Positions 53,025 through 63,384 of a DNA stretch of 64,000 nucleotides are shown in pieces. The position numbers were made by a program, and so were the translations under genes. Position 1 is the first letter of the stretch. Every line of letters starts with the position of its first letter. The stretch comes from Gemmatimonas phototrophica. Lineage in GTDB: Bacteria > Gemmatimonadota > Gemmatimonadetes > Gemmatimonadales > Gemmatimonadaceae. The notes under the pieces were generated by a model that ran no database searches, was not told the DNA's origin, and was given only the letters and a program-made list of their open reading frames with translations. The stretch is from the NCBI RefSeq assembly GCF_000695095.2, contig NZ_CP011454.1:1736001-1800000 (forward strand), written 5' to 3'.

Positions 53025-54659
53025 ATGCGAGCCCCGCGCGTCACCACCGCCTCCGAGGCCGCCGCGCGCGATCACGCCGCCATTCATGGTGGCACGCCAT
53101 CGTTCGTTTTGATGCTGCAGGCGGGCACCGTTGCCGCCGCGTATCTGCTGCGGGAGCACGCTGATCGGCTGTCCCATGGCGTAGCGCTTTTTGCCGGCAC
53201 CGGCAACAACGGCGGCGATGCGTACATCATAGCCGCGCAACTTGCGCGGGCCGGGGTTGCAGCACGTGTGCATGCGGCCTTGCCGCCAAAGAGCGCCGAC
53301 GCGCATCGCGCCGCGCAGCTGGCCGCGCCGTATCTGGAACACGGGGCCCCCACCGGTCACGAGCGGATCGTGGTGGATGGGTTGCTGGGCACCGGCCACG
53401 AGGGGGAGTTCCGCGGCGGGATCTGGGCCGAGTGTGCACGCCTGGCCATGGCGCAGGACGGTGGAGCGCTGGTGGTGGCCCTCGATGTGCCAAGTGGTCT
53501 CAACGCCACCACCGGCGACGTGGCGCACGGCAGTGTGGCCGCGGATGTCACGTTGAGCTTTGGCACCTACAAACGTGGGGCCCTGCTGCAGCGCCGTCAC
53601 TGCGGGCAACTCGTGTTGCTGGATATCGGACTGCACGGCTTTGCCGACGTGCCTGGTCATGTCGATGATGACGCGTGGCGATGGGCGGATGCCCGCCAGG
53701 TGCACGAATTGCTGCCCGACATCGCGTGGAACGCCCACAAAGGGACTCGCGGTCGTGTTGGAGTGGCCGGTGGTGATGTGGGCATGGCGGGAGCCATCGT
53801 GCTGGCCGCCCGCGCCGCGTTGGCCACCGGGGCCGGGCTGGTACACGCCATTGTTGATGAACCCAGCATTCTCCCGGTGCAGGCGCTGGTCCCGCAGGCG
53901 CTGGCGCATCGTTGGCCGGCGTTACCCACCAGTCGCCGCGCCGATGAGCGACCGGAGGGCGTATCGCATCCCACGCCCAGTCAGGCCAACGCCGACCCGC
54001 GCTACGATGCCCTGGCTATTGGCCCGGGGCTTGGTCGCGGCAAGCACTCGGCCACCGTGATGCAGCGACTGCTCGATGAGTATCGGGGGACGCCGATGGT
54101 GCTCGACGCTGACGCCCTCTGGCTGGCGGCCGATGCGGCCAATGCCCTTGGCACCGACACGGCGAGCATGCTGCGCCACTGGACACGCGATACGGAGCAG
54201 GTGGTGTGTACGCCGCACCCCGGGGAGTTCGCGCGCCTGCTGGGAGTCCCTCTCCCCGATGACGTGGAGGAACGGGCCAGACAGCTGCAGCAGTTTGCCA
54301 CGCGCGCCAATTGTACCGTTTTGCTCAAGGGCACGCCCACGTTGATTGCGGACGCCACCGGTGAGCCGCTCTGGGTGGTGCCGCACGGCACACCCATGCT
54401 GGCCACCGGCGGCAGTGGCGATTGCCTGAGCGGCATTATTGCCACGCTGCTCGCGCAGGGTTGCTCTGCCCGAGATGCGGCGGTGGTTGGCGCCACCGTG
54501 CACGGCCGCGCCGCCGAAGCGGCCACGGTGCAACTGGGCGGTGTGCGTGGTGGCACGCTGGACGACGTGCTGGCCGCGCTGCCACTCGTTTGGACGGAGC
54601 TGGGTCGTGAGCGGGATACCGCTGCCCCCGGCGTGCTGGCGGTGCTGCCGGCCGTCTAG
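53025..54659 (+). CDS. nnr: bifunctional NAD(P)H-hydrate repair enzyme (epimerase/dehydratase)
   Basis: 544 residues. The N-terminal YjeF_N epimerase domain (about 1-215) has LFAGTGNNGGDAYIIAAQLA, VVDGLLGTGHEGEFRG and the SFGTYKRGALL region; the C-terminal ADP-dependent dehydratase (about 235-540) has GTRGRVGVAGGDVGMAGA, VLDADALWLA, CTPHPGEFARLLG, and the late MLATGGSGDCLSGIIATLL. Together they repair hydrated NADH/NADPH. Fused in this order as in E. coli. A Pro/Ser-rich insert (about 308-326) lies between halves of the C-terminal domain. Probably co-transcribed with the Minf_1886 gene. Confidence 0.95.
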   Translation: MRAPRVTTASEAAARDHAAIHGGTPSFVLMLQAGTVAAAYLLREHADRLSHGVALFAGTGNNGGDAYIIAAQLARAGVAARVHAALPPKSADAHRAAQLAAPYLEHGAPTGHERIVVDGLLGTGHEGEFRGGIWAECARLAMAQDGGALVVALDVPSGLNATTGDVAHGSVAADVTLSFGTYKRGALLQRRHCGQLVLLDIGLHGFADVPGHVDDDAWRWADARQVHELLPDIAWNAHKGTRGRVGVAGGDVGMAGAIVLAARAALATGAGLVHAIVDEPSILPVQALVPQALAHRWPALPTSRRADERPEGVSHPTPSQANADPRYDALAIGPGLGRGKHSATVMQRLLDEYRGTPMVLDADALWLAADAANALGTDTASMLRHWTRDTEQVVCTPHPGEFARLLGVPLPDDVEERARQLQQFATRANCTVLLKGTPTLIADATGEPLWVVPHGTPMLATGGSGDCLSGIIATLLAQGCSARDAAVVGATVHGRAAEAATVQLGGVRGGTLDDVLAALPLVWTELGRERDTAAPGVLAVLPAV

Positions 54660-54684
54660 GCTGGTGCACCAGGTACATTGGGGC

Positions 54685-56358
54685 ATGCCAATCCCGCTGC
54701 GGTTCGCGCCCCTGTGCGCGCTGCTTGCCGTTTCCTGCGCCCCGCTTCCGCCGGGTGCCGGAGGCAGTGCCATGGGCAACACGGGTAGCGGGAGTTACGC
54801 ACGTCAGGATGAACGACTGCGCATTGGCAGCTACTCGGTGGTGCAGGGCGTCGCGGTGTCGCGCCGCTACGTGTTTGCCGCCAGCAGCGGCGGCATTGCC
54901 ATTTACGATCGCTTTCAGGAGCGCTGGCTGCCGCCGCTCACGCGCGACCTGGGGATTGCCGAACAGCAGATCACGGTCATGGCCGGTGACCCGGTTGAAG
55001 ACGCGCTCTGGTTGGGTGTGCCGGGCGGAGTGCTCATGTATCGTCCGCTTACTGAACAGCTGCAGCGCAGCATCATAACCGGCGTACCGCAGGTCATTGC
55101 GTTTGACCGCTCCGGTACGGGCGACGCGCTGGTGCGCAGTGGCGGCCAATGGACGCGGGTCTCACGGGTGGGGATCACCACGCCCATGAGCGGGGCTCCG
55201 GCCGCGGCGCAAACCATTGTGCCCCGCACGCTGGGGGATTTGTACGCCCAGTATCCCACGTTGCGCACGCAGCCGCAGATGCTTGTGCGTGCTCAGCAAG
55301 CGAATCGTCCGTTGCGGCCTTTCGGACTCCTGGCCGGCGCCGCGTCGCCCGACCGCCTGAGCGAAGTGTGGCTGGGTACCGACGGCGACGGGTTATTTAG
55401 ACTCGATCCCAATTTCCTGCAGGGCACGTCGCTCCCCTACGGTTTGCTGGAGCCCGGTGTGGGCGCCCTCGCCCCCGCCGCCAACGGTGTCTGGATGGCC
55501 GGACTGGGGCAGTCTGAGCGACGGGGCGGGTTGACCTTTGCCACCAGCGACCTGCAGCGCTGGCGCTGGATTGAAGGCACCATCGCCGTGCCAATGATCG
55601 GGGTGCGCACCTACGCCATGGCCACGCGCGCGGAACGCGCCTGGCTGGGGACCGACCGTGGTCTCGTGCGGGTCCGCCTCGATGGCAGCAACGAGATCAC
55701 GTCGTGGACGTTGCTCGATGGCCTGGCGGATGAACGGGTGCTGGCCGTGGCACCGCGAGGCGATGGCGTGTGGGCCGGCACGCTGCGGGGGTTGGTGTAT
55801 GTGAACGACACCAGCGACAGCAAAGCGCCGCGCACGCGTGGCATTGGCGCGCAATTGCTCAACAACACGCCGGTGTACGCGCTGCAGTTCACCGGTGATA
55901 CGCTGTGGGTGGGCACCGACGCCGGGTTGTTGGCTATCCCGTCGCCCAATACGGCGGCCGGTGGGTCGCTCATGCGCCCCGACGGCGCCGATCCCGCGCT
56001 GCGTCGCGCCATTCGCAGCCTGGCCTGGAGCGACACGGTGCTGCTCGCCGCCACCGACGACGCGGTGCTCGCGCTCGCTCCCAAGGGTGGCGTTGAACCC
56101 ACACGGGTGCGCGCACTCGATGTGTTGCAGGTGGGGCGTCCGCTGCGCGTTGCCATTGACGAGCGGGCCATGTGGCTGACGGGGACCGACGGGGTCATCA
56201 TGCAGTCGCGCGTCAGCGGTGCCGTTCGGGTGCTGCGCGTGCCGGTGGATCTGCCAGGGCCGGTGCTCGATGTGCTGGCCCAGCGCGATTGGCTCTTTCT
56301 GGCCACACCGCAGGGGCTGGTGCGTTATCGCCGTACCGCCGACGGCCTCGTGCCGTAA
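54685..56358 (+). CDS. putative lipoprotein beta-propeller
   Basis: 557 residues from the ATG at 54685; the frame is open upstream, but only over the nnr gene. A short hydrophobic start ends LLAVSCAP, a lipobox, so it is probably lipid-anchored. The rest is made of repeated four-strand blades of a propeller (two-component-regulator/WD-type): DALWLGVPGGVLMYRP, ERAWLGTDRGLVRVRLDG, DGVWAGTLRGLVYVND, DTLWVGTDAGLLAIPS, and RAMWLTGTDGVIMQSR. No enzymatic site is visible. Its place between nnr (25 bases) and thiL (16 bases) suggests an operon but not a function; an outer-membrane binding role is likely. Confidence 0.78.
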   Translation: MPIPLRFAPLCALLAVSCAPLPPGAGGSAMGNTGSGSYARQDERLRIGSYSVVQGVAVSRRYVFAASSGGIAIYDRFQERWLPPLTRDLGIAEQQITVMAGDPVEDALWLGVPGGVLMYRPLTEQLQRSIITGVPQVIAFDRSGTGDALVRSGGQWTRVSRVGITTPMSGAPAAAQTIVPRTLGDLYAQYPTLRTQPQMLVRAQQANRPLRPFGLLAGAASPDRLSEVWLGTDGDGLFRLDPNFLQGTSLPYGLLEPGVGALAPAANGVWMAGLGQSERRGGLTFATSDLQRWRWIEGTIAVPMIGVRTYAMATRAERAWLGTDRGLVRVRLDGSNEITSWTLLDGLADERVLAVAPRGDGVWAGTLRGLVYVNDTSDSKAPRTRGIGAQLLNNTPVYALQFTGDTLWVGTDAGLLAIPSPNTAAGGSLMRPDGADPALRRAIRSLAWSDTVLLAATDDAVLALAPKGGVEPTRVRALDVLQVGRPLRVAIDERAMWLTGTDGVIMQSRVSGAVRVLRVPVDLPGPVLDVLAQRDWLFLATPQGLVRYRRTADGLVP

Positions 56359-56374
56359 CGTCACAGAACGATCC

Positions 56375-57370
56375 ATGTTCAATACCCACGGTTCCTCTCC
56401 GCACGCGCCCACCGGCAATGTCTCCACCCGTCATGGTTTTCGCGACCATCAGACCATGGGGCAGGGCTCGGAGTTCGACATCATCCGTCAGCTCATGGCC
56501 CAGTGGGGCCCGCTGGCCGTCGATATTGGCGACGACGCTGCGGTACTGCCGCCGTTGGCTGCGGGCCGCCGCGTGGTGAGTACCGATGCCTGTGTGGAAG
56601 GAGTGCATTTCGTCCGCGAATGGCTCACCCCGTTCGAAGTGGGCGCCCGTGCCGCTGCGGCCGCGTTGAGCGATCTGGCGGCCATGGGAGCGGCCGCCGA
56701 ATGTGTGCTGGTGGCGCTGGTGGTCCCGCCGTCGTGGGAGTCGGAGCTGGCCGCCGTGGCCGATGGGCTGGGTGATCAGGTGCGTCGCGCCGGCGCGCGC
56801 ATTGTGGGGGGCAACCTTAGCCGGGGGGCCACCTTTGCGCTCACGCTGACGGTGATTGGGGTGGCCGAGCGCGCGGTGCCGCGGGGCGGAGCACAGGTGG
56901 GCGACCTGGTCGTGGTGACTGGGCGTCTGGGTGGCCCCGGTGCCGCGCTGGAGGCCTTTCTTGGCGGTGCCGCACCGTCGGGGTGGGCCCGTGATCGTTT
57001 TGCCGCGCCTCAGCCTCGGCTGCGCGAGGGGCAGGCGCTGGCCGACGCCGGCGCATCGGCCATGGTGGATATTTCCGATGGCCTGGCTGCCGACGCACGT
57101 CATGTGGGCGCCGCCAGCGGTGTGGTACTGCAACTCGACCCCGCACGGGTACCAGTGGGGCCAGGTGTTTCCCCCGCCAATGCCCTCGTGAGCGGCGAAG
57201 AGTACGAACTGCTGGCCACGATAGCGCCGGCTGCTTTTGAGGCCCTGGCGGGGCGCTGGGCGGCCGTGTCGGGGGAGCCGATCACCGTGGTGGGGATCGT
57301 CGTGGCGCCAGACGACACCCACTTGCCCCCAAAGTCGCTTCCCGGTCACGATCACTTCACCACGCGTTGA
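56375..57370 (+). CDS. thiL: thiamine-monophosphate kinase
   Basis: 331 residues from the ATG at 56375. The conserved core begins at GQGSEFDIIRQLMAQW; the in-frame ATG at 56456 would give the typical family start and drop a His/Gly-rich 27-residue extension, so the true start may be there. PurM-like fold: AVDIGDDAAVLPPLA, STDACVEGVHFVREWLTP, VGARAAAAALSDLAAMGA, VGGNLSRGATFAL and MVDISDGLAADARHV. It phosphorylates thiamine monophosphate to thiamine diphosphate, the last step of B1 cofactor synthesis. The stop overlaps the possible TTG start of plsC. Confidence 0.93.
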   Translation: MFNTHGSSPHAPTGNVSTRHGFRDHQTMGQGSEFDIIRQLMAQWGPLAVDIGDDAAVLPPLAAGRRVVSTDACVEGVHFVREWLTPFEVGARAAAAALSDLAAMGAAAECVLVALVVPPSWESELAAVADGLGDQVRRAGARIVGGNLSRGATFALTLTVIGVAERAVPRGGAQVGDLVVVTGRLGGPGAALEAFLGGAAPSGWARDRFAAPQPRLREGQALADAGASAMVDISDGLAADARHVGAASGVVLQLDPARVPVGPGVSPANALVSGEEYELLATIAPAAFEALAGRWAAVSGEPITVVGIVVAPDDTHLPPKSLPGHDHFTTR

Positions 57371-57402
57371 TTACGCGCGGCCATCCGGCGACTTTTCAGG
57401 GA

Positions 57403-58188
57403 ATGGTCCGGACCGCCCTCACTTTCCTCGCGCTGCTGATCGGGACACTTGTCTTCGGTGGCATCGTGCTGCTCGCGCAGCTGTTTGGCGTGCAGCAGGG
57501 GCCCGACAGCATTTACGAAAAGTGCCCGCGCTGGTGGGCGTGGTGGCTGCTCCGCGCCGCCGGCGTCAAGGTGGTGTTGCACGGCGACCAGCAACTCGTG
57601 TCGGGGGCACCGCGACTCTACGTGGCCAACCACGTGAGCTGGTTCGACATTCCCGCCATGATTGAAGTGCTGCCGCACTACGGTTTCGTGGCCAAGCGGG
57701 AACTTGAAAAAATTCCCATCTTCGGTCCGGCGGCGCGCGGGGTCGGAGTCATCTACATCGACCGCGAGAATCGCAAGGCCGCCTTTGGCGCCTACGAAGA
57801 CGCGGCCCAGAAAATCCAGCAGGGCAACGCCGTGCTGGTGTATCCCGAAGGCACCCGCGGGGGCAGCTACACACTGCGACCGTTCAAGAAGGGCCCCTTT
57901 GTGCTAGCCATTGCCTCCGGTGCGCCAATTGTTCCGGTGGTCATTCACGGCACGATCGAGGTGAATCCGCGCGATGAATTCCGCGCGTCACCCGGTACCG
58001 TGCACGTCCACCTGCTGGACCCCATTCCTACGGCTGGACTCACGTACGGCGATCGCGAAGCCCTCGCTGAACAGGTCCGCGAGCGAATGGCGCACTGCCT
58101 GAACACTGTCTACGGCGTCGAGCCCGCTCTCGAAGAGCGCGCCTCTCGCCCGCCTGCCGTCGTGGAAGCTCACCCGTCCACCGCCTGA
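57403..58188 (+). CDS. plsC: 1-acyl-sn-glycerol-3-phosphate acyltransferase
   Basis: 261 residues from the ATG at 57403. A TTG at 57367 overlapping the thiL stop is an alternative, as the sequence AGGGA sits too close to 57403 to act as a good ribosome site. One hydrophobic N-terminal span (TFLALLIGTLVFGGIVLLAQL) anchors it in the inner membrane. Acyltransferase motifs: ANHVSWFDIPAM (H-x4-D), REYGFVAKRELEKIPIFG-like GFVAKRELEKIPIFG, VLVYPEGTRGG (E-G-T-R) and APIVPVVIHG. It makes phosphatidic acid from lysophosphatidate. The C-terminal tail is Pro/Ala/Glu-rich. Confidence 0.93.
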   Translation: MVRTALTFLALLIGTLVFGGIVLLAQLFGVQQGPDSIYEKCPRWWAWWLLRAAGVKVVLHGDQQLVSGAPRLYVANHVSWFDIPAMIEVLPHYGFVAKRELEKIPIFGPAARGVGVIYIDRENRKAAFGAYEDAAQKIQQGNAVLVYPEGTRGGSYTLRPFKKGPFVLAIASGAPIVPVVIHGTIEVNPRDEFRASPGTVHVHLLDPIPTAGLTYGDREALAEQVRERMAHCLNTVYGVEPALEERASRPPAVVEAHPSTA

Positions 58189-59568
<1,380 letters not shown>

Positions 59569-59579
59569 GGAGCCCGCAC

Positions 59580-59939
59580 GTGGCAGGGAAAAGTCAGAAG
59601 CCCGGTCGCGTGCTGGTCCGGCGCCTCGCCTGGGGCGCCGGTGCGGTGTTCGTCCTCTGGGCCTTGGTGGAGGGGGGCGAATACGGGACCACCGACCTGC
59701 TGGCTCAGCGGGAGGAGAAAGCGCAGCTCGAGGCCGATCTCGGGCTGCTGCGTGACACCGTGGCGGCACTTGATGCGACGCTCAAGCAGGTGAGCACCGA
59801 CGACTTCACGATGGAACGCATTGCGCGTGAAGAGCACGGGTTGGTGAAGAGCGAGAAGGAGTTGCTCTACTGGATTGACGATCCGTCGCAGAAAGCGCGC
59901 GCGGACAGCGTGCGGGCCGATAGTACAACCACCGATTGA
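59580..59939 (+). CDS. ftsB: septum formation initiator family protein (FtsB/DivIC-like)
   Basis: 119 residues from a GTG at 59580 with AAGGAG ahead. A basic N-tail is followed by one membrane span (about 16-33, GAGAVFVLWALVEGG), a leucine-zipper coiled coil (REEKAQLEADLGLLRDTVAALDATLKQV) and the FtsB signature MERIAREEHGLVKSEKELLYWI. FtsB links FtsL and FtsQ at the division septum. A short Asp/Ser/Thr/Arg tail ends the protein. Placement after eno matches the eno - ftsB order common in bacteria, which supports the name. Confidence 0.9.
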   Translation: MAGKSQKPGRVLVRRLAWGAGAVFVLWALVEGGEYGTTDLLAQREEKAQLEADLGLLRDTVAALDATLKQVSTDDFTMERIAREEHGLVKSEKELLYWIDDPSQKARADSVRADSTTTD

Positions 59940-59960
59940 GTCGGATAGACGCGCTCGGGG

Positions 59961-59988
59961 TTGACTCTCAGGGTTTGCCGACTAATAT
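59961..59988 (+). promoter_or_regulatory. sigma-70-type promoter for the initiator tRNA
   Basis: TTGACT (59961-59966) and TAATAT (59983-59988) with a 16-base spacer, close to the consensus for the main vegetative sigma factor. Transcription would start near 59995, a few bases ahead of the tRNA at 60000. Confidence 0.8.
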
Positions 59989-59999
59989 CCCAAGACTGC

Positions 60000-60073
<74 letters not shown>

Positions 60074-60080
60074 TAGCATC

Positions 60081-60107
60081 TGGCCAGTCCGAAAGGGCTG
60101 GCCATTT
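60081..60107 (+). terminator. hairpin after the initiator tRNA
   Basis: Ten-bp stem TGGCCAGTCC/GGGCTGGCCA (one G-U pair) with a GAAA tetraloop, followed by TTT. It lies between the two Met-anticodon tRNA genes, so they are probably not one long transcript. Confidence 0.7.
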
Positions 60108-60150
60108 GCGTCCTGAAATTACCGTCACTGCTCGATGGTAACCGTTTTGG

Positions 60151-60224
60151 GGCTGGGTAGCTCAGCCGGTTAGAGCGCACGACTCATAATCGTGAGGTCG
60201 GGAGTTCGAGTCTCCCCCCAGCTA
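60151..60224 (+). tRNA. elongator tRNA-Met (anticodon CAT)
   Basis: 74 bases, acceptor GGCTGGG/CCCAGCT with a G-U pair at 1:72, D arm GCTCAGCCGGTTAGAGC, anticodon loop CTCATAA, T arm GGGAGTTCGAGTCTCCC. A tRNA-Ile(CAT) read with lysidine shares this anticodon; the overall similarity to elongator Met decides for Met, but not beyond doubt. Confidence 0.85.
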
Positions 60225-60253
60225 TCGCTGCAAAAAATACGAAGTCTCTCATC

Positions 60254-60286
60254 AGCGGCTGACTCATCACGAGTCAGCCGCTTTTG
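60254..60286 (+). terminator. intrinsic terminator after the tRNA-Met pair
   Basis: Perfect 12-bp stem AGCGGCTGACTC/GAGTCAGCCGCT with a five-base loop and a short TTT run. Confidence 0.85.
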
Positions 60287-60567
60287 TGTTGTGACCGTGA
60301 GGCGTGGGCTCGGCCGACCACCAACACCTTCGGGGGGAACGCGCCACTGCCAGAAAGGGAGGCCGTCCAACGCCGACGCTGTAACGGTCCGGCTCGCTAA
60401 GTGACGGCCCCAGCAGTACTTCCAAAAAAAGTTGGGACGAATTGACGAATGGTCTGGTACTTTTGACTGGCCCGATCGTATGATGTTTGGGTGTTCACAG
60501 TATTCAATGTCTGTCCCATTGCAGCATCGCGTCGCGTTCGCGGCGCGAATACCGGGAGAATCTCCTT
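60287..60567. other. non-coding gap of about 280 bases
   Basis: Lies between the tRNA terminator and the small membrane gene. It contains a run of seven A after TCC near 60423, and TTGACT at 60463 with TATGAT at 60479, but those two boxes are only ten bases apart and do not make a normal promoter. Base composition is less GC-rich in the second half, as expected for a promoter region. No RNA family or gene recognised. Confidence 0.5.
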
Positions 60568-60813
60568 ATGAGTCAAAAACTGCAGGATAGTCCACACCGA
60601 CTCGGTGTCACCTTTGCCACCGTGGTGGTTCTGGTCGGCATGGCCGTGCTCGTCACCGACATGCTCCGCGGGGCCGCGCCGCGTGATGTGGCAGCCGTGG
60701 GCGCCTACACCGCCGGTATTGCAGCGCTTTGCTACGTGGTCGTCCGGCTGGTGGGATGGGCGTTCGCGGAAGCCATGATTACCACACGCGAACACAAGGC
60801 CCGCGGCTCCTGA
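60568..60813 (+). CDS. small two-span membrane protein, unknown
   Basis: 81 residues from the ATG at 60568, preceded by a GGGAGA ribosome site. Two hydrophobic spans (about 13-31 and 43-65) flank LRGAAPRDVAAVG; the C-terminus is charged (TTREHKARGS). Stands alone between terminators, which suggests a separately controlled transcript. No family recognised; a frame reaching upstream to 60487 exists, but the shorter start has the better ribosome site. Confidence 0.65.
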   Translation: MSQKLQDSPHRLGVTFATVVVLVGMAVLVTDMLRGAAPRDVAAVGAYTAGIAALCYVVVRLVGWAFAEAMITTREHKARGS

Positions 60814-60853
60814 CGCGGAGGGCGGTTTCCGCTCACAACGACCGCCGCACGAA

Positions 60854-60881
60854 AAAGGCCACCCGGTTCCGGGTGGCCTTT
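60854..60881. terminator. bidirectional terminator between convergent genes
   Basis: Stem AAAGGCCACCCGG/CCGGGTGGCCTTT around TT, so the physical loop is larger. A run of A on the left and T on the right allow use from both sides: the small membrane gene and DUF2911. Confidence 0.88.
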
Positions 60882-60912
60882 GCCATATCATGTGACCGCT
60901 CCGGGCCGGTGC

Positions 60913-61503
60913 TTACTTCGCGCTCCACTCAGCGGAGAGAAATACCGTACCCCACGCAATGGTGAGCTCACCCTTTTGCACACCGGGCGCGGTAGACGGC
61001 ACGAGCGTAATGCTGAGGCTCTCCATCCCGTGCATGAGCGTGCTGGCCTTGAGCGGAATGCGCGCGTAGTCCTTGGCTATGTCATACGCCGCCACGTTCA
61101 CCTGCGCGGCCCCGGTGGTTTCCTGCTGCAGAATGAGCGTCCAGCCGGTGGTTTCCGGGAGCAGCTGCGCCACGTAGCGGCCCTTGGCCACGTCCTTGCC
61201 GCCAATCACCAGATCGGCGTCGGTGGTGAACAGCGTGGCGGCGTTGGCCCCCAAACGCCACACCTTGCCCATGGGGACCAGGCTGTCGGTGAGCAGCTTG
61301 CGGCCACGCAGATGCGGCTGGCCATAATCGATACGCACCAACGCCGGCTTGCCGGCGGCTCGCTGGGCGGCGGTATCGGCAAAGGTGAGCGACATCTCGG
61401 CAATGGCACGCGTGCTGGGCGCGGCACGACGGGCGCCGGCCTGGGCAAAGGCCGACGTGGCCGTGAGCGTGAGGGCAACGCCGGCAAGCATCAAGGAGCG
61501 CAT
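60913..61503 (-). CDS. DUF2911 family exported protein
   Basis: 196 residues with a signal peptide ending SAFAQA (about 21). DUF2911 motifs are clear: VRIDYGQPHLRGRKLLTD, PMGKVWRLGANAATLFTT, DLVIGGKDVAKGRYVAQLLP and the C-terminal ITIAWGTVFLS-like LTIAWGTVFLS. The family is common in exported proteomes of Bacteroidota and Gemmatimonadota; biochemical role unknown, possibly a periplasmic beta-sandwich binding protein. It follows the S8 protease gene on the same strand after 77 bases. Confidence 0.88.
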   Translation of the reverse strand: MRSLMLAGVALTLTATSAFAQAGARRAAPSTRAIAEMSLTFADTAAQRAAGKPALVRIDYGQPHLRGRKLLTDSLVPMGKVWRLGANAATLFTTDADLVIGGKDVAKGRYVAQLLPETTGWTLILQQETTGAAQVNVAAYDIAKDYARIPLKASTLMHGMESLSITLVPSTAPGVQKGELTIAWGTVFLSAEWSAK

Positions 61504-61580
61504 GGAGAGTGTGGGGCGGGAGGGATATCAGGGAACCGCGCCATGCATCGACACGGTCGAGTTATTGGAGATGCTGAACG

Positions 61581-63248
61581 TTACGGCCGCAACGCTTCCC
61601 GCTGCAGTGCCAACTTCACGGCGGCGTAGGCGTCAATAACCCCGCCGGTACGCGACAGACCGGCAAAAGGCGCCTTCTGCCCGTCGCTTCCGGGCAGCGT
61701 AACCGTGAGCCCGGGAAACGTCCGTACCGACTGCACGATGATGTCGCGCACCTCGGTCGGCGTGAGCTTGGGGAAATACGTGAGCAGCAGCGCCGCCACC
61801 CCCGACACCACTGGGGCGGCCATGCTGGTGCCGCTTTCGCGCTTCACGCCTCCGCCCGGCGCGGTGCTGAGAATGTCTTCGCCCGGGGCAAAGAGATCCA
61901 CCTGTTGCTTGCCATAGTTGCTGAAGCTCGTGGCTAACGTGCTCGTGCCCTTCCACGAGCTGGCGCCCACTTCCAGCCACAACGACGCGCGGGCATTCGT
62001 ACCCAGTGTGGGGGTGGGGAACGACGGCACCACATCGTTGTTCTCCCCATCGTTGCCGGCGGCGTGTACCAGCAGTACCCCCTTGCTCTCGGCGTAGCGC
62101 ACCGCGCTGTCAACTGAAGCTTTGCGTGGTGAGTACGCCTTGCCGAAGCTCATGTTGATCACCATTGCCCCGTTATCCACGGCATAGCGAATGGCGCGGG
62201 CCACATCTTCGTCGCGCTCGTCGCCATCGGGCACGGCGCGCACGGCCATGAGCCGCACGTTGGGGGCAATGCCTTGCACGGCGTTGCCTGCCGTTCGCTC
62301 CGCGCCAATGATGCCCGCCACGTGGGTGCCGTGCAGCGCATCGGGGCCGGTGACATCACCGGAGCCCACCACGCCCACGGCGCGTGGATAGTACGTGGTG
62401 TCGAGGCCGTACGTGGCCTGGTTCTGGTAGGCCTTGAGCGCGTCGGCAATGGCGTCCTCGCCCAAGCCGTTGGCATCAAGGGAGAGCCACGTCTGTTTGG
62501 CGTTCGTCTGCGCCGCGTTGGCCGGCGCGAATGCCACCACCCGCGCCCGCGTGAGCGGCCCCGGGCCCATGGCCTGCGTGAGGACTGCGGTTACCTGTGA
62601 AAGGGCGCGCTCGATGTTGCGAATCTGGCTGAGCGTGCCGTTCACTTCGGCGCTCTTTTCGAGATACGTGCTTGCCAATGAATCGCAGCGCGCGGCCGAT
62701 GGCTTGGCAATGCCACGACCCGCCGCCGTTCCGCGGCAGGCGGCATAGATCCGGGTGAGTTCAAACGTTTCCGCACCAACGGCAGCGCCGGTGGGCGTCA
62801 CCATCAGGTTCCACCCCCAGACGTCGTCGGTGTAGCCGTTCTTGTCGTCGTCCTGCCCGTTGCCGGCCACTTCGGTGCGGTTCTTCCAGAGGCGCGAGCG
62901 CAGTGACACGTGCGCCGTATCAATGCCGCCGTCGATCACCGCCACGATCACTTCGCGCTGCGGGGTGCGTGAACTCAGCAGTTCACGCAGCGCCCGTTCC
63001 GAGCCCACACCCAACACGCGGTCGGCGTCGTAATCCAGGCGGTGCCAGTCGGCCCGCGCCGTATCCGGTGCCGTGGGCGTAGGCGTGGGGGCCTGCGGCG
63101 GTGGCGCGACCGTAATGGGCGGCTGCTGCACTGGCCGCAACGCCGGCTCCGGCGTGGGCGCAGGGGTCGTGGTCGCGCGAGCACAGGCCGACAGCAGCAG
63201 CGCCGCAATCACCAGGCGGGGATAGGACGAAACAGAACGAGCGAGCAT
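61581..63248 (-). CDS. exported S8 (subtilisin-like) protease with a long insert
   Basis: 555 residues from the ATG at 63248; the hydrophobic start ends LLLSACAR, a lipobox, followed by a Pro/Thr-rich linker (about 25-60). The catalytic triad is Asp106 in VAVIDGGIDTAHV, His306 in ALHGTHVAGIIG and Ser475 in ESGTSMAAPVVSG. About 200 residues separate Asp and His, against 30-50 in most subtilisins; the insert carries DDDKNGYTDDVWGWN and a helical section with Cys171/Cys188. No C-terminal sorting domain is present. A lipid-anchored, surface or periplasmic protease. The frame is open upstream of 63248, but has no signal. Divergent from the methyltransferase at 63385. Confidence 0.9.
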   Translation of the reverse strand: MLARSVSSYPRLVIAALLLSACARATTTPAPTPEPALRPVQQPPITVAPPPQAPTPTPTAPDTARADWHRLDYDADRVLGVGSERALRELLSSRTPQREVIVAVIDGGIDTAHVSLRSRLWKNRTEVAGNGQDDDKNGYTDDVWGWNLMVTPTGAAVGAETFELTRIYAACRGTAAGRGIAKPSAARCDSLASTYLEKSAEVNGTLSQIRNIERALSQVTAVLTQAMGPGPLTRARVVAFAPANAAQTNAKQTWLSLDANGLGEDAIADALKAYQNQATYGLDTTYYPRAVGVVGSGDVTGPDALHGTHVAGIIGAERTAGNAVQGIAPNVRLMAVRAVPDGDERDEDVARAIRYAVDNGAMVINMSFGKAYSPRKASVDSAVRYAESKGVLLVHAAGNDGENNDVVPSFPTPTLGTNARASLWLEVGASSWKGTSTLATSFSNYGKQQVDLFAPGEDILSTAPGGGVKRESGTSMAAPVVSGVAALLLTYFPKLTPTEVRDIIVQSVRTFPGLTVTLPGSDGQKAPFAGLSRTGGVIDAYAAVKLALQREALRP

Positions 63249-63384
63249 GGCACACCGGTACAAGGAAACGTGCAGGCGGGACGAAATGCGGTGATCGAGC
63301 TGCCATGGAGTCTGGAGGGCTCCGTGGTATTGGGCAATAACGTACACTGCTGGCGCCGAACGGTGCCGACCGCGAGCATTAGCC

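Noticed and set aside
60463-60484. TTGACT ... TATGAT as a promoter for the small membrane gene
   Set aside because: Boxes are only ten bases apart, too close for a sigma-70 promoter.
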